From positions 1-64,000 of the forward strand of contig CAXUKO010000001.1 of NCBI GenBank assembly GCA_964251665.1: DNA of 64,000 bases, read 5' to 3'. Below the pieces are notes generated by a model. The model made no database searches. It was given only the letters and a program-made list of their open reading frames with translations, and was not told the origin of the DNA. The stretch is from JBBQLG01 sp964251665 (GTDB taxonomy: Bacteria; Bacteroidota; Bacteroidia; Cytophagales; Spirosomataceae). The first letter of the stretch is position 1. The number at the start of each line of letters is the position of its first letter. Below, piece after piece: positions 1 through 9,221 of this stretch. Made by a program: the position numbers and the translations under genes.

Positions 1-20
1 AGGATCAAACTCTCCATTGT
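1..20 (-). rRNA. 16S ribosomal RNA, 5' end only (partial)
   Basis: Read on the minus strand, the first bases of the window give the universal 16S start region (AGAGTTTGATCCT), preceded by the usual short lead-in. Only about the first 20 nucleotides of the gene are inside the window; the rest continues to the left. The exact mature 5' end is estimated. A leader and a strong promoter lie just upstream, so this is the head of an rRNA operon. Confidence 0.9.
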
Positions 21-82
21 AAATAGTTGTGCCTCATACACTGAGACGTTTCATTAGCCTGATTTAGTGCTTGTTTTTGATA

Positions 83-99
83 CCAATACGTCAAAGAAC
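83..99 (-). promoter_or_regulatory. boxA-like element in rRNA leader
   Basis: On the minus strand the leader carries GTTCTTTGACGTATTGG, closely resembling the GTTCTTTGAC-type sequence that recurs in Bacteroidota rRNA leaders and is thought to act in antitermination. It sits between the rRNA promoter and the 16S start, which is the expected place. The function is inferred from position and likeness. Confidence 0.5.
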
Positions 100-158
100 T
101 TTCTCTCTTTCGAGATTGTGGCCAACCGTTGTCGGCCATTTCCCGTTGTTTGGGAGTG

Positions 159-189
159 CAAAGGTAGGGTGATTTTAGGCGTTTGTCAA
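159..189 (-). promoter_or_regulatory. rRNA operon promoter, Bacteroidota type
   Basis: On the minus strand there is TTGACA (184-189), a 17-base spacer, then TACCTTTG (159-166), a perfect TAnnTTTG -7 element. This is the consensus for the primary sigma factor of Bacteroidota. It is about 140 bp upstream of the 16S start and points at it. Confidence 0.8.
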
Positions 190-208
190 GCCCTGCATCA
201 AAAAAAGT

Positions 209-1840
209 TTAACTTTCTTTCATGAACGGATAGTCCACTTGCCGGGGCGGGATGAACGTTTCCTTGATTGTACGGGCCGATACCCAACGCAGTAGGTTGA
301 GTAATGAACCCGCTTTATCGTTAGTGCCAGATGCCCGCGCACCACCAAAAGGCTGCTGGCCTACAACGGCTCCAGTTGGTTTATCATTGATATAAAAGTT
401 GCCGGCTGCGTTCATTAACTTGTCCGAAGCCAAGCGAATGGCTTCTCTATCTTTCGCAAAAATTGATCCCGTGAGCGCATATGGAGACGCTGTATCAACT
501 ATTGAAAAAATAGTTGAGTACTCGCTCGCCGGGTAAACATAGATGGATAGAACCGGGCCGAATATCTCTTCACACATGGTTACATAGCTTGGATCTTTTA
601 CTTCCAGTACGGTAGGTTCAATGAAGTAGCCTTTGCTCTTGTCGAATCCACCACCAGCTACGAGTTGAACGTCGGTGCTCTCCTTTGCCCGGCTGATGTA
701 TCCTGCAATTTTGTCAAAAGCTCTTTCATCTATGACCGCAGTGAAGATGTTCCGGAAATCCTCTACCCCACCCTGTTTGCAGGTTGCCATAACAGCTACC
801 AGTTTTTCTTTAAGGGCTGGCCATAATGTATCTGGTACGTAAGCCCGGGAAGCTGCAGAGCACTTCTGACCCTGGAATTCAAAAGCACCCCGAACCAAGG
901 CGGTTACAACCTCATCGACATTCGCCGATTCATGAACCAGTACAAAGTCTTTTCCTCCGGTTTCCCCCACAATTCGCGGATATGATTTATAGCGATGAAT
1001 ATTCTGGCCAATGGTTGACCATATCTGTTGAAAGACTCCTGTACTGCCCGTAAAATGGATACCTGCAAAATCGCGGTGATTGAATACAATATCGCCAACA
1101 ACGGGGCCATCAACATAGATCAGGTTAATTACTCCGGCCGGTAAACCAGCCTCCTGTAGAACTTCCATAACAACCTGAGCTGAATAAACCTGCGTATAAG
1201 CCGGTTTCCAGATCACAGTATTCCCCAGCATAGCCGGAGCTGTCGGGAGATTGCCGGCAATAGCTGTAAAGTTGAACGGGGTTAGTGCAAACACGAAACC
1301 TTCTAAGGGCCGATACTCCAGGCGATTCCAAACGCCAGAGCCGGATGCTGGTTGCTGCTGATAAATTTCGGTCATGTAATGAACATTGAACCGTAAAAAG
1401 TCGATCAGCTCACAGGCAGAATCAATCTCAGCCTGATAAGCCGTTTTAGACTGTCCCAGCATTGTGGCTGCGTTGATGCGGGCACGATATGGTCCTGCCA
1501 GTAGATCAGCTGCTTTCAGGAAGATACCAGCGCGGTGCTCCCAAGGCATGTTAGTCCAAGCGTCCTTGGCGGTTAAGGCTGAGTCAATGGCCTGTTGTAC
1601 GTGGCTGGCGTCTCCTTCGTGGAAATGGCCCAGTGTATGCTGGTGATCGTGCGGGGGTGCTATACGAACAGCTTTTCCGGTACGCACCTCCTGACCGCCA
1701 ATGTACATGGGAATATCTTTCTCTATTGAGCGCAATTCGTTCAGCGCATCTTTTAACAAATCCCGTTCGACCGATCCGGGGCGGTACTCTTTAACGGGTT
1801 CGTTGACAGGAGTGGGAACGTTAAAAAATCCGAATGACAT
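209..1840 (-). CDS. pruA: L-glutamate gamma-semialdehyde dehydrogenase
   Basis: Oxidises glutamate-5-semialdehyde (in equilibrium with pyrroline-5-carboxylate) to glutamate with NAD+, the second step of proline breakdown, in the cytoplasm. The protein is a full-length aldehyde dehydrogenase of 543 residues. Visible are the ETGGKD motif with the general-base Glu near residue 293 and the catalytic Cys in GQKCSAASR near 327. The start is the ATG giving MSFGFFNVP; an in-frame TTG seven codons upstream lies inside the -7 promoter element and cannot be used if that promoter is right. No proline dehydrogenase (putA-type) gene is next to it; thrC is divergent. The identification is firm; the choice of PruA over other aldehyde dehydrogenases rests on the N-terminal region and overall length. 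Confidence 0.93.
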   Translation of the reverse strand: MSFGFFNVPTPVNEPVKEYRPGSVERDLLKDALNELRSIEKDIPMYIGGQEVRTGKAVRIAPPHDHQHTLGHFHEGDASHVQQAIDSALTAKDAWTNMPWEHRAGIFLKAADLLAGPYRARINAATMLGQSKTAYQAEIDSACELIDFLRFNVHYMTEIYQQQPASGSGVWNRLEYRPLEGFVFALTPFNFTAIAGNLPTAPAMLGNTVIWKPAYTQVYSAQVVMEVLQEAGLPAGVINLIYVDGPVVGDIVFNHRDFAGIHFTGSTGVFQQIWSTIGQNIHRYKSYPRIVGETGGKDFVLVHESANVDEVVTALVRGAFEFQGQKCSAASRAYVPDTLWPALKEKLVAVMATCKQGGVEDFRNIFTAVIDERAFDKIAGYISRAKESTDVQLVAGGGFDKSKGYFIEPTVLEVKDPSYVTMCEEIFGPVLSIYVYPASEYSTIFSIVDTASPYALTGSIFAKDREAIRLASDKLMNAAGNFYINDKPTGAVVGQQPFGGARASGTNDKAGSLLNLLRWVSARTIKETFIPPRQVDYPFMKES

Positions 1841-1858
1841 GGTTGTTGATGATTTATA

Positions 1859-1891
1859 CAAAGTTATGGATTCGCGTGTACCTTTTCAGAA
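1859..1891 (-). promoter_or_regulatory. pruA promoter, Bacteroidota type
   Basis: On the minus strand TAACTTTG (1859-1866) matches TAnnTTTG exactly, with TTCTG (1887-1891) a 20-base spacer upstream as an imperfect -33 element. It predicts transcription starting about 10 bases before the ATG at 1840 and rules out the upstream TTG as the start codon. Confidence 0.55.
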
Positions 1892-1967
1892 TGCGCCGAT
1901 TATTGACATCGATCTGCTTTCTGTTTCAGGCCGTTTGCCGTAAATTGCCCGTCTTACCGGTAACTCT

Positions 1968-3272
1968 ATGAAATTTTACAGCACAAATAACCCCACGGCC
2001 GCCGTTTCCGTTCAGGAGGCTCTCTTCCACAGCCTTCCAGCTGACCGCGGGCTATACATGCCGATCACTATACCTCAGCGGGACAAATCTTTTTTCGATT
2101 CTATTGGTAGCAATTCGCTGGCTGATGTAGCCTACGAGATGAGTAAAGTCCTCTTGGGGGATGATCTGACAGATGCTTCCATCGCTACGTTAGTGCAACA
2201 GGCGTTCCCGTTCGATACGCCGGTTATAGAGCTGGAAGCTGGTAAGAAGTATGTTTTAGAGCTTTTTCATGGGCCATCACTGGCGTTTAAAGACGTTGGC
2301 GCACGGTTTATGGCCGGTTTGATGTCGCACTATTCACAAAGTTCTGATCGGGAAGTACATATTCTGGTAGCTACATCAGGAGATACTGGTGGTGCTGTAG
2401 CAATGGGATTTCATAATGTTGAAGGCGTACGGGTATCAATTTTATATCCCAAGGGACGAGTCAGTGATTTACAGGAGAAGCAGCTAACAACCCTCGGCGG
2501 TAATATTCAGGCTTTTGAGGTTGACGGTACGTTTGATGATTGTCAGGCTATTGTAAAGACTGCGTTTCTGGACCCAGAACTCAACGAAACGTTTTCGCTT
2601 TCTTCGGCTAATTCAATTAATATCTTCCGGCTCATTCCTCAGAGTTTTTATTATGTCCGGGCGTATGGTCAGGTTAGGCAGTTAGGTAAACCTGTAGTCT
2701 TCTCTACACCCAGCGGTAATTTTGGTAACCTGAGTGCTGGTGTGCTTGCCCAACGAATGGGGCTACCCGTTCATCAATTTATTGCCTCGACTAACCTTAA
2801 CAACGCTGTTCCAACTTACCTTAACTCTGGTTCATACAGTCCTCAGCCATCAGTAGCCACGATCTCAAACGCTATGGACGTAGGTAACCCCAGCAATTTT
2901 GTTCGTCTCAGTCATTTGTATAATGATTCGTATGATGCAATACGGCAGAATATCACAGGGTATCATTTTACAGATGTGGAGACTGAACTGGCTATGAAAC
3001 AGACATTTGAACAGTACAAATACGTTACCTGTCCTCATACTGCCGTTGGATTGCTGGGTCTCGATGCTTATCAACAGACTAATGTGGATAACTGTGGTAT
3101 TGCTTTGGCAACGGCTCATCCTTCAAAATTTAAGCCATTGGTAGAAGCAGTTCTAGAACAGCCTGTTGATGTTCCCGAACGTCTGGCTATTCTGGCCAAC
3201 CGGCCTAAGCAGGCTTATGCGATACCCGCCAGTTTCCAGGCTTTTAAGGAAAGTCTGCTACAGACGGCTTGA
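1968..3272 (+). CDS. thrC: threonine synthase
   Basis: PLP enzyme that converts O-phosphohomoserine to threonine, the last step of threonine synthesis. The 434-residue protein begins MKFYSTNNPTAAVS, as bacterial threonine synthases do. The PLP lysine is in SLAFKDVGARF near residue 108, and a glycine-rich phosphate-binding segment follows (ATSGDTGGAVA). It stands alone here: thrA and thrB are not in the window. It ends in front of a 27-bp-armed perfect hairpin shared with the convergent TPR gene. Confidence 0.94.
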   Translation: MKFYSTNNPTAAVSVQEALFHSLPADRGLYMPITIPQRDKSFFDSIGSNSLADVAYEMSKVLLGDDLTDASIATLVQQAFPFDTPVIELEAGKKYVLELFHGPSLAFKDVGARFMAGLMSHYSQSSDREVHILVATSGDTGGAVAMGFHNVEGVRVSILYPKGRVSDLQEKQLTTLGGNIQAFEVDGTFDDCQAIVKTAFLDPELNETFSLSSANSINIFRLIPQSFYYVRAYGQVRQLGKPVVFSTPSGNFGNLSAGVLAQRMGLPVHQFIASTNLNNAVPTYLNSGSYSPQPSVATISNAMDVGNPSNFVRLSHLYNDSYDAIRQNITGYHFTDVETELAMKQTFEQYKYVTCPHTAVGLLGLDAYQQTNVDNCGIALATAHPSKFKPLVEAVLEQPVDVPERLAILANRPKQAYAIPASFQAFKESLLQTA

Positions 3273-3281
3273 GTTGTTAAC

Positions 3282-3337
3282 AAACGGGGACGCCCCTGTG
3301 GATAAGATTGATCTTATCCACAGGGGCGTCCCCGTTT
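3282..3337. terminator. Perfect 27-bp-armed hairpin between convergent genes
   Basis: The arms 3282-3308 and 3311-3337 are exact reverse complements with a two-base centre. The structure fills the gap between thrC (plus) and the TPR gene (minus), so it most likely ends transcription from both sides. It has no long T-run, only AAAC/GTTT at the edges. Confidence 0.75.
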
Positions 3338-3350
3338 CTGGCCTTGTCAA

Positions 3351-5153
3351 TTAGTTGACTACATCACCCCGCAGGGCCCGAAACCGCTTACGGGCTTCGG
3401 CTCCATAAATACTGCTTGGGTAAGACACGAGGAATTTTTGATATAAGTCCATAGCAACTGTTTTATCCTTCTTCCGTTCTTCGATTGTCTTAGCTTCCAG
3501 AAACGCTGCGTCATCGCCTAAAATGTCGGACGGGTAGTTAGTAACGATATTTCGTAGATCGGCCAGTGCGTCGTCTGTTTTGCCCTGTTTTAGGAAGGTA
3601 TTGGCCCTTAGCCACAAGATTTCGTCACTCAGACTATGCTGTTTGTATTTTATTAGCATTCGGTTCAGTTCATTCACGGCCTGATCCGTCTTATTCTGAA
3701 ACAGTAGTAAGTCGATAGCCGCATATTCGCGCATGGCAGCTTCGGATGTATCGAGACCAGTATTGTCCTGAATAATCAGACTAAGTTGCTCGGCATCGTT
3801 AGCAATCTCGCGGGAAGTAGCCATCTTCAGCACATCCAGAATAGACTTAGAAAGCGTAAAATCGCCTTTGTAGTAATGCAGCTTGGCGTTCTTTAGCTTA
3901 GCCTCATACCCTAGCAATTCTTCCTTCTGAGACTTTTCAACTTGTGAATACAAGAGTGTCGACTCCCAGGGTTCGCTTTTAAGCAGGTATATATCGCCTT
4001 CATCCAACTTGCACCGATCGGCAAAGTTACGGTCGCCCTTACCCAGATCCCGCGCTAATGCCAAAGCCGATAGAGCTGAGTCCTTTTCGTCGAGGTAATA
4101 CGCGTATAAATTGGCAGTACTCCTGAGAGCTTCAAGCGTTTTATTATTTATGCCCAACTCACCCAGCATTTTCTGATAACTCAAAATCAGCTTGCGGATT
4201 TCAAGTTTGTCAACTGGATAAGTAGTTTTAACCTGCTCCTCACGGGCATTAATCACCATCCGACGGGCATAGGGATAGAGTTGACTCTGCGGGTAATTCG
4301 AGATGACGTAATCGAAGGCATCTACGGCTGCTTTGTAATCTTTGTTGGTTAAGGCCAGTTGTCCCAGATCATAGACTTTGGTTCCATTCAAGTGCATTCG
4401 CTTATCGACTGCTTTTTCCTGGATCAGTGCCCGACCAAACTTTTGTTTTTGTACAAAATACCAACTTAGTGTCTCGCTGTAATAGAGTTCATTGGGGTAT
4501 CGCTGAATTTTATCATACAGAGACTTTTCTAGTATCGCTTCGTCTTTGGAATTTATCAACACTTGCAAACTATTTAAAACGGCCTCCTTTTTATCGCTAT
4601 CCTGCCCGATGAGCAATGACTCGTCAATCCATTTTTCGGTAGCCCCGGTTGCTCTATACAGGTCGGCAAGTTCGGTTGCATACGCTCGTTCATCTTTGCC
4701 AGCGTCTCGTGCCTTGCGGTACGCTGTGATAGCCCAGTCGGTTTCGGCAATATCCACAAAAGCACTCCCCAGCCGCGCCAATCCCTCCTGTGATGATTTG
4801 ACATCAGCTATAGCGGCTTCAAACGATTGTTTAGCCCGGGTTGAATCATTAGCCTGCTTTACCACGAACCCCGTTAACAGGTCGTAGTACATCTTATTGG
4901 GCTCATCAGCGCGTACCTGCTTTTTCAGATATTTAAGCGCATCATCTGACTTCTGTGTTTTCAACAGGCTATTCACATAATGATAGACGGCTGGCCAGCT
5001 TGTGCCTTTGCGCAGCGACTTCGCATACTCAGCGGCCGCCTTATCAAAAGCACCAGTCTTATAATACTCGTCGGCCAGCTCGTCCGCGTTTTGACCCCAT
5101 GCCGAAATAGTTAGGCAGATCAGCAAACCCAATAAACCTATTTGTTTCTTCAC
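3351..5153 (-). CDS. Secreted tetratricopeptide-repeat protein
   Basis: A 600-residue protein with an N-terminal signal peptide (MKKQIGLLGLLICLTISAWG, cleavage probably after WGQ) and then helix-pair repeats of TPR type along its whole length, for example at 20-60 (YYKTGAFDKAAAEYAKSL) and near the C-terminus (AMDLYQKFLVSYPSSIYGAEAR, a YbgF/BamD-like tail). TPR proteins act as scaffolds; exported ones in this phylum often serve outer-membrane assembly or gliding, but nothing here shows which. It faces thrC and has its 5' end against the putative replication origin. The partner is unknown; the assignment as an exported TPR protein is secure. Confidence 0.8.
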   Translation of the reverse strand: MKKQIGLLGLLICLTISAWGQNADELADEYYKTGAFDKAAAEYAKSLRKGTSWPAVYHYVNSLLKTQKSDDALKYLKKQVRADEPNKMYYDLLTGFVVKQANDSTRAKQSFEAAIADVKSSQEGLARLGSAFVDIAETDWAITAYRKARDAGKDERAYATELADLYRATGATEKWIDESLLIGQDSDKKEAVLNSLQVLINSKDEAILEKSLYDKIQRYPNELYYSETLSWYFVQKQKFGRALIQEKAVDKRMHLNGTKVYDLGQLALTNKDYKAAVDAFDYVISNYPQSQLYPYARRMVINAREEQVKTTYPVDKLEIRKLILSYQKMLGELGINNKTLEALRSTANLYAYYLDEKDSALSALALARDLGKGDRNFADRCKLDEGDIYLLKSEPWESTLLYSQVEKSQKEELLGYEAKLKNAKLHYYKGDFTLSKSILDVLKMATSREIANDAEQLSLIIQDNTGLDTSEAAMREYAAIDLLLFQNKTDQAVNELNRMLIKYKQHSLSDEILWLRANTFLKQGKTDDALADLRNIVTNYPSDILGDDAAFLEAKTIEERKKDKTVAMDLYQKFLVSYPSSIYGAEARKRFRALRGDVVN

Positions 5154-5160
5154 CTTATTA

Positions 5161-5600
5161 TCTTTTATAAAAAGCTTTTTAAACTATAAACTATTATAAG
5201 GTTTATGGGTGTGGATATGTGTATAACCCAACTATCCACATCTTATTCACCTTGGGTGTGGATAGTTAGATAATGTTATCCACAGTTCAACTTTACTTAT
5301 CCACATGTAACATGCTGATTAAAAGTACCTTGATAAGTTATTCACATTTGGGTTAGCCTGTACGCTGTGAATATGTTTACAAACGTTGTGCACATTGGTA
5401 CTGCGTAGATAAGATGTGCACAGCCTGTGAGTAAACGAACGTTAAGGGGTTTTTCTGTTGTGGATAACAAGTATACGTGGACAACTTAAAAACTATACAC
5501 AATGTGCTCACAGTTTTCCACGACTTATTCACAGCAATAATAGAGTTATCAACATGTCTTTCCACATAAAATTTACACATTTTCAAGTTAGAATTGACCT
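5161..5600. other. oriC: Candidate chromosomal replication origin (oriC)
   Basis: This stretch has no gene and is AT-rich. It holds five exact TTATNCACA DnaA boxes: 5276-5284, 5297-5305, 5338-5346 and 5525-5533 on the plus strand and 5459-5467 on the minus strand. At least six sites with one mismatch accompany them (5210-5218, 5232-5240, 5243-5251, 5257-5265, 5366-5374, 5493-5501). An especially AT-rich block at 5161-5200 could be the unwinding element. mnmG, a classic origin neighbour, lies 1.7 kb away, and the rRNA operon to the left is transcribed away from it. No dnaA is in the window. Such density of boxes in 350 bp is very unlikely by chance. Confidence 0.8.
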
Positions 5601-5602
5601 TT

Positions 5603-7249
5603 TCAGTACTCAATATTTATCCCCTCCGACTCGAAGTTTTGTCTTATAACCATTGGCGTTGAAGAAAATACGATTGGCTCAGGAGGTAGCTTCTTTTGGT
5701 AGTCTCCCGTATCCCAACGGCCATTCTTATTTAAATCAATTGTGAGCCGGAGTCGATATTTACCGGGCTTGATATTTCGGAATACATAGCTGGGCTGGTT
5801 GTTTGATCGCTTTACAACCTGACCCTGTTCGTTGAGGAGCTCAAGAAAGTAGTTTGGTTCTTTAGTGACAACGTTACCGCTGATTAACCCATACTCTTCA
5901 GGATTAATTATAGTATACGTGTAGGTAACCGGTGCTATACTATCCCCCAGTACACTGGTAAAGGCAGTTCGGCCCAGTCTGATTTTCACAAATTTGCGGG
6001 CCTTCGTATCAAATGGATAACTGAATTCACTGTGACCATTTGACCAGGTCAATGACTCCGGCCGAAACGGTTCGGTCCGGCTACTGTCTATATTAATCCG
6101 AATTGAATCGGTATCTATCTTATTAACGGGTTTATTAAATTTTAGCTTCCAGACGAACTTGCTCTCGACTGCATCTGAGGGCTGCGGATCAGGTGAATAA
6201 GAAAATACCTCCGGCCTGTCTTTACGGTTTTTAACTCTAAAATTGAGTCGTTGTTTTAATAGGGTTGTCGTCCCTATGGAATCAATGGCCGTAATTACAA
6301 CGGGTATAGTATCTGCCGTTGCTTTTGCCCGGAAGAACTTGAGTTGCGTCGGTGAGAGTAGTACCGATGGTAATGAATCGGCCGGTTGACGAAAGGCTAC
6401 TGAGTAAGAAAGAATACCTTTATCGAGTTGCATGGTATAGCCATCGTAACGAGCATCACTTCGAGAAACCCTGACCGGAGCGTTGTTCTGGCCGAAAACA
6501 TTGATTTTAATCCCATCCATACTTTTCTTTAAAACGATTCGATCCTTCACAAAGCCAATCTTTTCGGTCAGCGGATTAAAGGTGAAATTGCTGTTCGCAT
6601 CCCGGATAGCCATTAACTCATACGTATTTTCCCTCACGTTTTCAATCGAAAAATTTCCGCTGGTATCTGTCTTACTATAATAGATTGGTTTTTGCCGGGT
6701 GGCATCCATTGTGTCTTTTACGGCATAGAGACCAACCAGTGCATCCGCTACAGTAGTGCTACTGTTAATATCTGTGACCGTTCCTGTTACCCGGAGTGAG
6801 TCCAACTCGGAACCTGTACTGAACACAAGTTTTAAATTAGAGGCCGGATTTCGCTCGCTCGCGTCGCGGATTGCATCCGTAAAGCTGATTGTGTAGGTTG
6901 TACTGTCTTTGAATGGCTCATTGAAAGTAAGCTCCAGACTTGTTGGCTTAAGCTTATACGTAAATGTGTTGCCGGTGCCGGGTGTAATTATCGTTTTCTG
7001 ATTCAGGTTTTCAGCCTGAATATATTCGTCAAAAAACAGCTCTATGGTTTTCCCTTTAAAGTTGTTTTGTCGACTCTTGGGAACACTTTCCACTAATTTA
7101 GGTGCAAGAGTATCTTTTTTACCACCAGGTGGTTGAGCCACCTGGGCACAGTTGTTTAGAATGATGGGTAAGACTGCTAAGCAAAGCACATAAAAAAACA
7201 GCCGACCTATTTGAATGAGTCGGCTGTCAGTTTGGGGATGGAATGACAT
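5603..7249 (-). CDS. Ig-like (Big_5/SbsA-type) domain lipoprotein
   Basis: A 548-residue envelope protein. A hydrophobic stretch at about 15-32 ends in NNCAQVAQPPGG, which looks like a lipobox with the lipidated Cys near residue 34. Next comes a bacterial Ig-like domain (about 45-140: DTLAPKLVESVP, ELFFDEYIQ, TTYTISFTDAIRD), then further beta-sandwich segments, one with a carboxypeptidase-regulatory look (TDTSGNFSIENVRENTYEL). This architecture is common in Bacteroidota lipoproteins of unknown role. The start could be later, since 14 residues precede the hydrophobic core. It lies between the putative origin and mnmG in the same direction as mnmG (50-bp gap), so it may share its transcript. 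Confidence 0.75.
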   Translation of the reverse strand: MSFHPQTDSRLIQIGRLFFYVLCLAVLPIILNNCAQVAQPPGGKKDTLAPKLVESVPKSRQNNFKGKTIELFFDEYIQAENLNQKTIITPGTGNTFTYKLKPTSLELTFNEPFKDSTTYTISFTDAIRDASERNPASNLKLVFSTGSELDSLRVTGTVTDINSSTTVADALVGLYAVKDTMDATRQKPIYYSKTDTSGNFSIENVRENTYELMAIRDANSNFTFNPLTEKIGFVKDRIVLKKSMDGIKINVFGQNNAPVRVSRSDARYDGYTMQLDKGILSYSVAFRQPADSLPSVLLSPTQLKFFRAKATADTIPVVITAIDSIGTTTLLKQRLNFRVKNRKDRPEVFSYSPDPQPSDAVESKFVWKLKFNKPVNKIDTDSIRINIDSSRTEPFRPESLTWSNGHSEFSYPFDTKARKFVKIRLGRTAFTSVLGDSIAPVTYTYTIINPEEYGLISGNVVTKEPNYFLELLNEQGQVVKRSNNQPSYVFRNIKPGKYRLRLTIDLNKNGRWDTGDYQKKLPPEPIVFSSTPMVIRQNFESEGINIEY

Positions 7250-7299
7250 AAATCAGTTAAGTGTGTTTACAGTGGTGAGATGTGCACAGATGCTCTGTG

Positions 7300-9159
7300 T
7301 TAACGGCCCATGTAAACCAAAAGTATTGAAATGTCTGATGAACTTACACCGCTGATGCGGGTTGCCTGCCCAATTGTTGCTGGCCGAACCCGCTTCAATT
7401 TTTCTCTTCCCTCATGTGAAAGAGCGCCTAATCGATCATAATCGAATGAAACTGGTACTTCAAGTCCTTCCCACTTCGATAGCTTTTCAGCATTCAGACG
7501 CTCGCGGTTCAAATAATCTTCGTATTTGATTTCGATTACAGCCTGCTCTAATGATTCAGTATCCGCCTGAATCGGCGCTGGAATAAACTGTAACAGGCTC
7601 TGAATAACTTCTATACCTACTTCCGGCCGCTTCATAAGCGCATACAAACTACCTTTTTCGCGGATGGGTGAGCTACCATGTTCAGTTAGCCAGATATTGA
7701 TTTCCTCCGGCTTAACTTTAGTTTGCATGACCTCATCCAACAGTTTAGCTACTTTACTACGCTTCTCGGTTAGCTTCGTCATCCTTTCTTCAGAAGCCAG
7801 ACCTATCTGATACCCTCTCTCCGTTAACCGCATATCGGCATTGTCCTGACGAAGCAACGTTCTGTACTCAGCCCGGGATGTAAACATCCGGTATGGCTCT
7901 TCTGTCCCTTTAGTCGTTAGATCATCGATCAACACACCAATGTATCCCTCAGAACGTTTGATGATAAAAGGTGCCGCTCCGTGCACATTATTGTGGGCAT
8001 TTATGCCTGCCATTAAGCCCTGACAAGCCGCTTCCTCGTATCCGGTTGTTCCATTAATTTGTCCGGCGAAGAAGAGGTTTTGTACTAACTGAGTCTCTAA
8101 AGTTAGCTTTAATTGGGTTGGCGGAAAGTAATCGTACTCTACCGCATAACCCGGACGGAACATTTTAGCTTTCTCAAAACCAGCAATTTGGGTGATAGCC
8201 CGGTACTGAATATCTTCGGGTAGGGAAGTTGAAAAGCCATTTACATACACTTCAACCGTATCCCATCCTTCGGGTTCTACAAAGATCTGGTGCCGGTCTT
8301 TATCCGCAAAACGGTTAATCTTGTCTTCTACAGACGGACAGTACCGCGGCCCAAGGCCTTGAATCCGTCCCGTGAACATGGGTGACCGGTCGAATCCTTC
8401 GCGAAGAATGTTATGTACGTTTTCGTTTGTGTACGTTATCCAGCAACTCCGCTGTTTCGTTAGCGGCTCTGTATCTAAGTAAGAAAATTTGCCGGGATTT
8501 TCATCGCCCAGTTGCTCTTCCATCTTACTATAGTCGAGACTGCGACCGTCGACGCGTGGTGGCGTACCGGTTTTCATACGACCGGATTCAAAGCCTAATC
8601 CAATTAGCTGCTCTGTCAATCCGGTGGCTGATCGCTCTCCGGTTCGTCCTCCACCAAATGTTTTTTCACCAATAAATAAGCGTCCATTCAGGAATGTACC
8701 GTTCGTCAAAACCACCGATTTTCCTGGAATGGTAATTCCCATCGCTGTTTTCACTCCCTTTACCCGACCTTCTTCTACGATAACTTCATTTACGGTATCC
8801 TGCCAAAAATCCACATTGGCATTTGTTTCGAGTGTGTTGCGCCATTCCTGAGCAAACACCATTCTATCGCTTTGGCAACGTGGACTCCACATTGCCGGGC
8901 CTTTAGATCGGTTTAGCATTCTAAACTGAATCATGCTCTTATCGCTGATGATGCCAGATTGTCCGCCCAACGCGTCAATCTCACGAACTATTTGTCCTTT
9001 TGCCACGCCCCCCATTGCGGGGTTGCATGACATTTGGGCAATCGTCTGCATGTTCATTGTAATAAGTAGCACTTTTGATCCCATGTTTGCCGCAGCCATT
9101 GCAGCTTCGCATCCGGCATGTCCGGCTCCCACGATAATCACATCATACTGTGAAAACAT
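7300..9159 (-). CDS. mnmG: tRNA uridine-5-carboxymethylaminomethyl modification enzyme, FAD subunit
   Basis: With MnmE it makes the cmnm5 or related modification of the wobble uridine in several tRNAs. The protein (619 residues from the start chosen here) opens with the FAD-binding VIIVGAGHAGCEAA. It carries the family signatures GGGRTGERSATGL and TPPRVDGRSLDYSKM and ends with the helical C-terminal domain (RPATIGQATRISGVSSSDISILL). The ATG giving MFSQYDVIIVG matches the family start; a further ATG nine codons upstream would overlap the parS-like palindrome. mnmE is not in the window. mnmG near an origin is a frequent arrangement and supports the oriC call. Confidence 0.95.
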   Translation of the reverse strand: MFSQYDVIIVGAGHAGCEAAMAAANMGSKVLLITMNMQTIAQMSCNPAMGGVAKGQIVREIDALGGQSGIISDKSMIQFRMLNRSKGPAMWSPRCQSDRMVFAQEWRNTLETNANVDFWQDTVNEVIVEEGRVKGVKTAMGITIPGKSVVLTNGTFLNGRLFIGEKTFGGGRTGERSATGLTEQLIGLGFESGRMKTGTPPRVDGRSLDYSKMEEQLGDENPGKFSYLDTEPLTKQRSCWITYTNENVHNILREGFDRSPMFTGRIQGLGPRYCPSVEDKINRFADKDRHQIFVEPEGWDTVEVYVNGFSTSLPEDIQYRAITQIAGFEKAKMFRPGYAVEYDYFPPTQLKLTLETQLVQNLFFAGQINGTTGYEEAACQGLMAGINAHNNVHGAAPFIIKRSEGYIGVLIDDLTTKGTEEPYRMFTSRAEYRTLLRQDNADMRLTERGYQIGLASEERMTKLTEKRSKVAKLLDEVMQTKVKPEEINIWLTEHGSSPIREKGSLYALMKRPEVGIEVIQSLLQFIPAPIQADTESLEQAVIEIKYEDYLNRERLNAEKLSKWEGLEVPVSFDYDRLGALSHEGREKLKRVRPATIGQATRISGVSSSDISILLVYMGR

Positions 9160-9178
9160 TGAATTGTGTTTTTGTAAA

Positions 9179-9194
9179 TGTTCCACGTGGAAAC
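9179..9194. other. parS-like site
   Basis: The sequence TGTTCCACGTGGAAAC contains the 12-bp palindrome TTCCACGTGGAA and resembles the ParB-binding site parS (TGTTNCACGTGAAACA and its CCACGTGG variant), differing mainly at the last two bases. It lies 20 bp before the mnmG start and 3.7 kb from the candidate origin, where parS sites usually cluster. Only this one good copy was found, so the call rests on likeness and place. Confidence 0.5.
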
Positions 9195-9221
9195 TTTTTC
9201 AAAACTTCTAAAAAATGAAGC

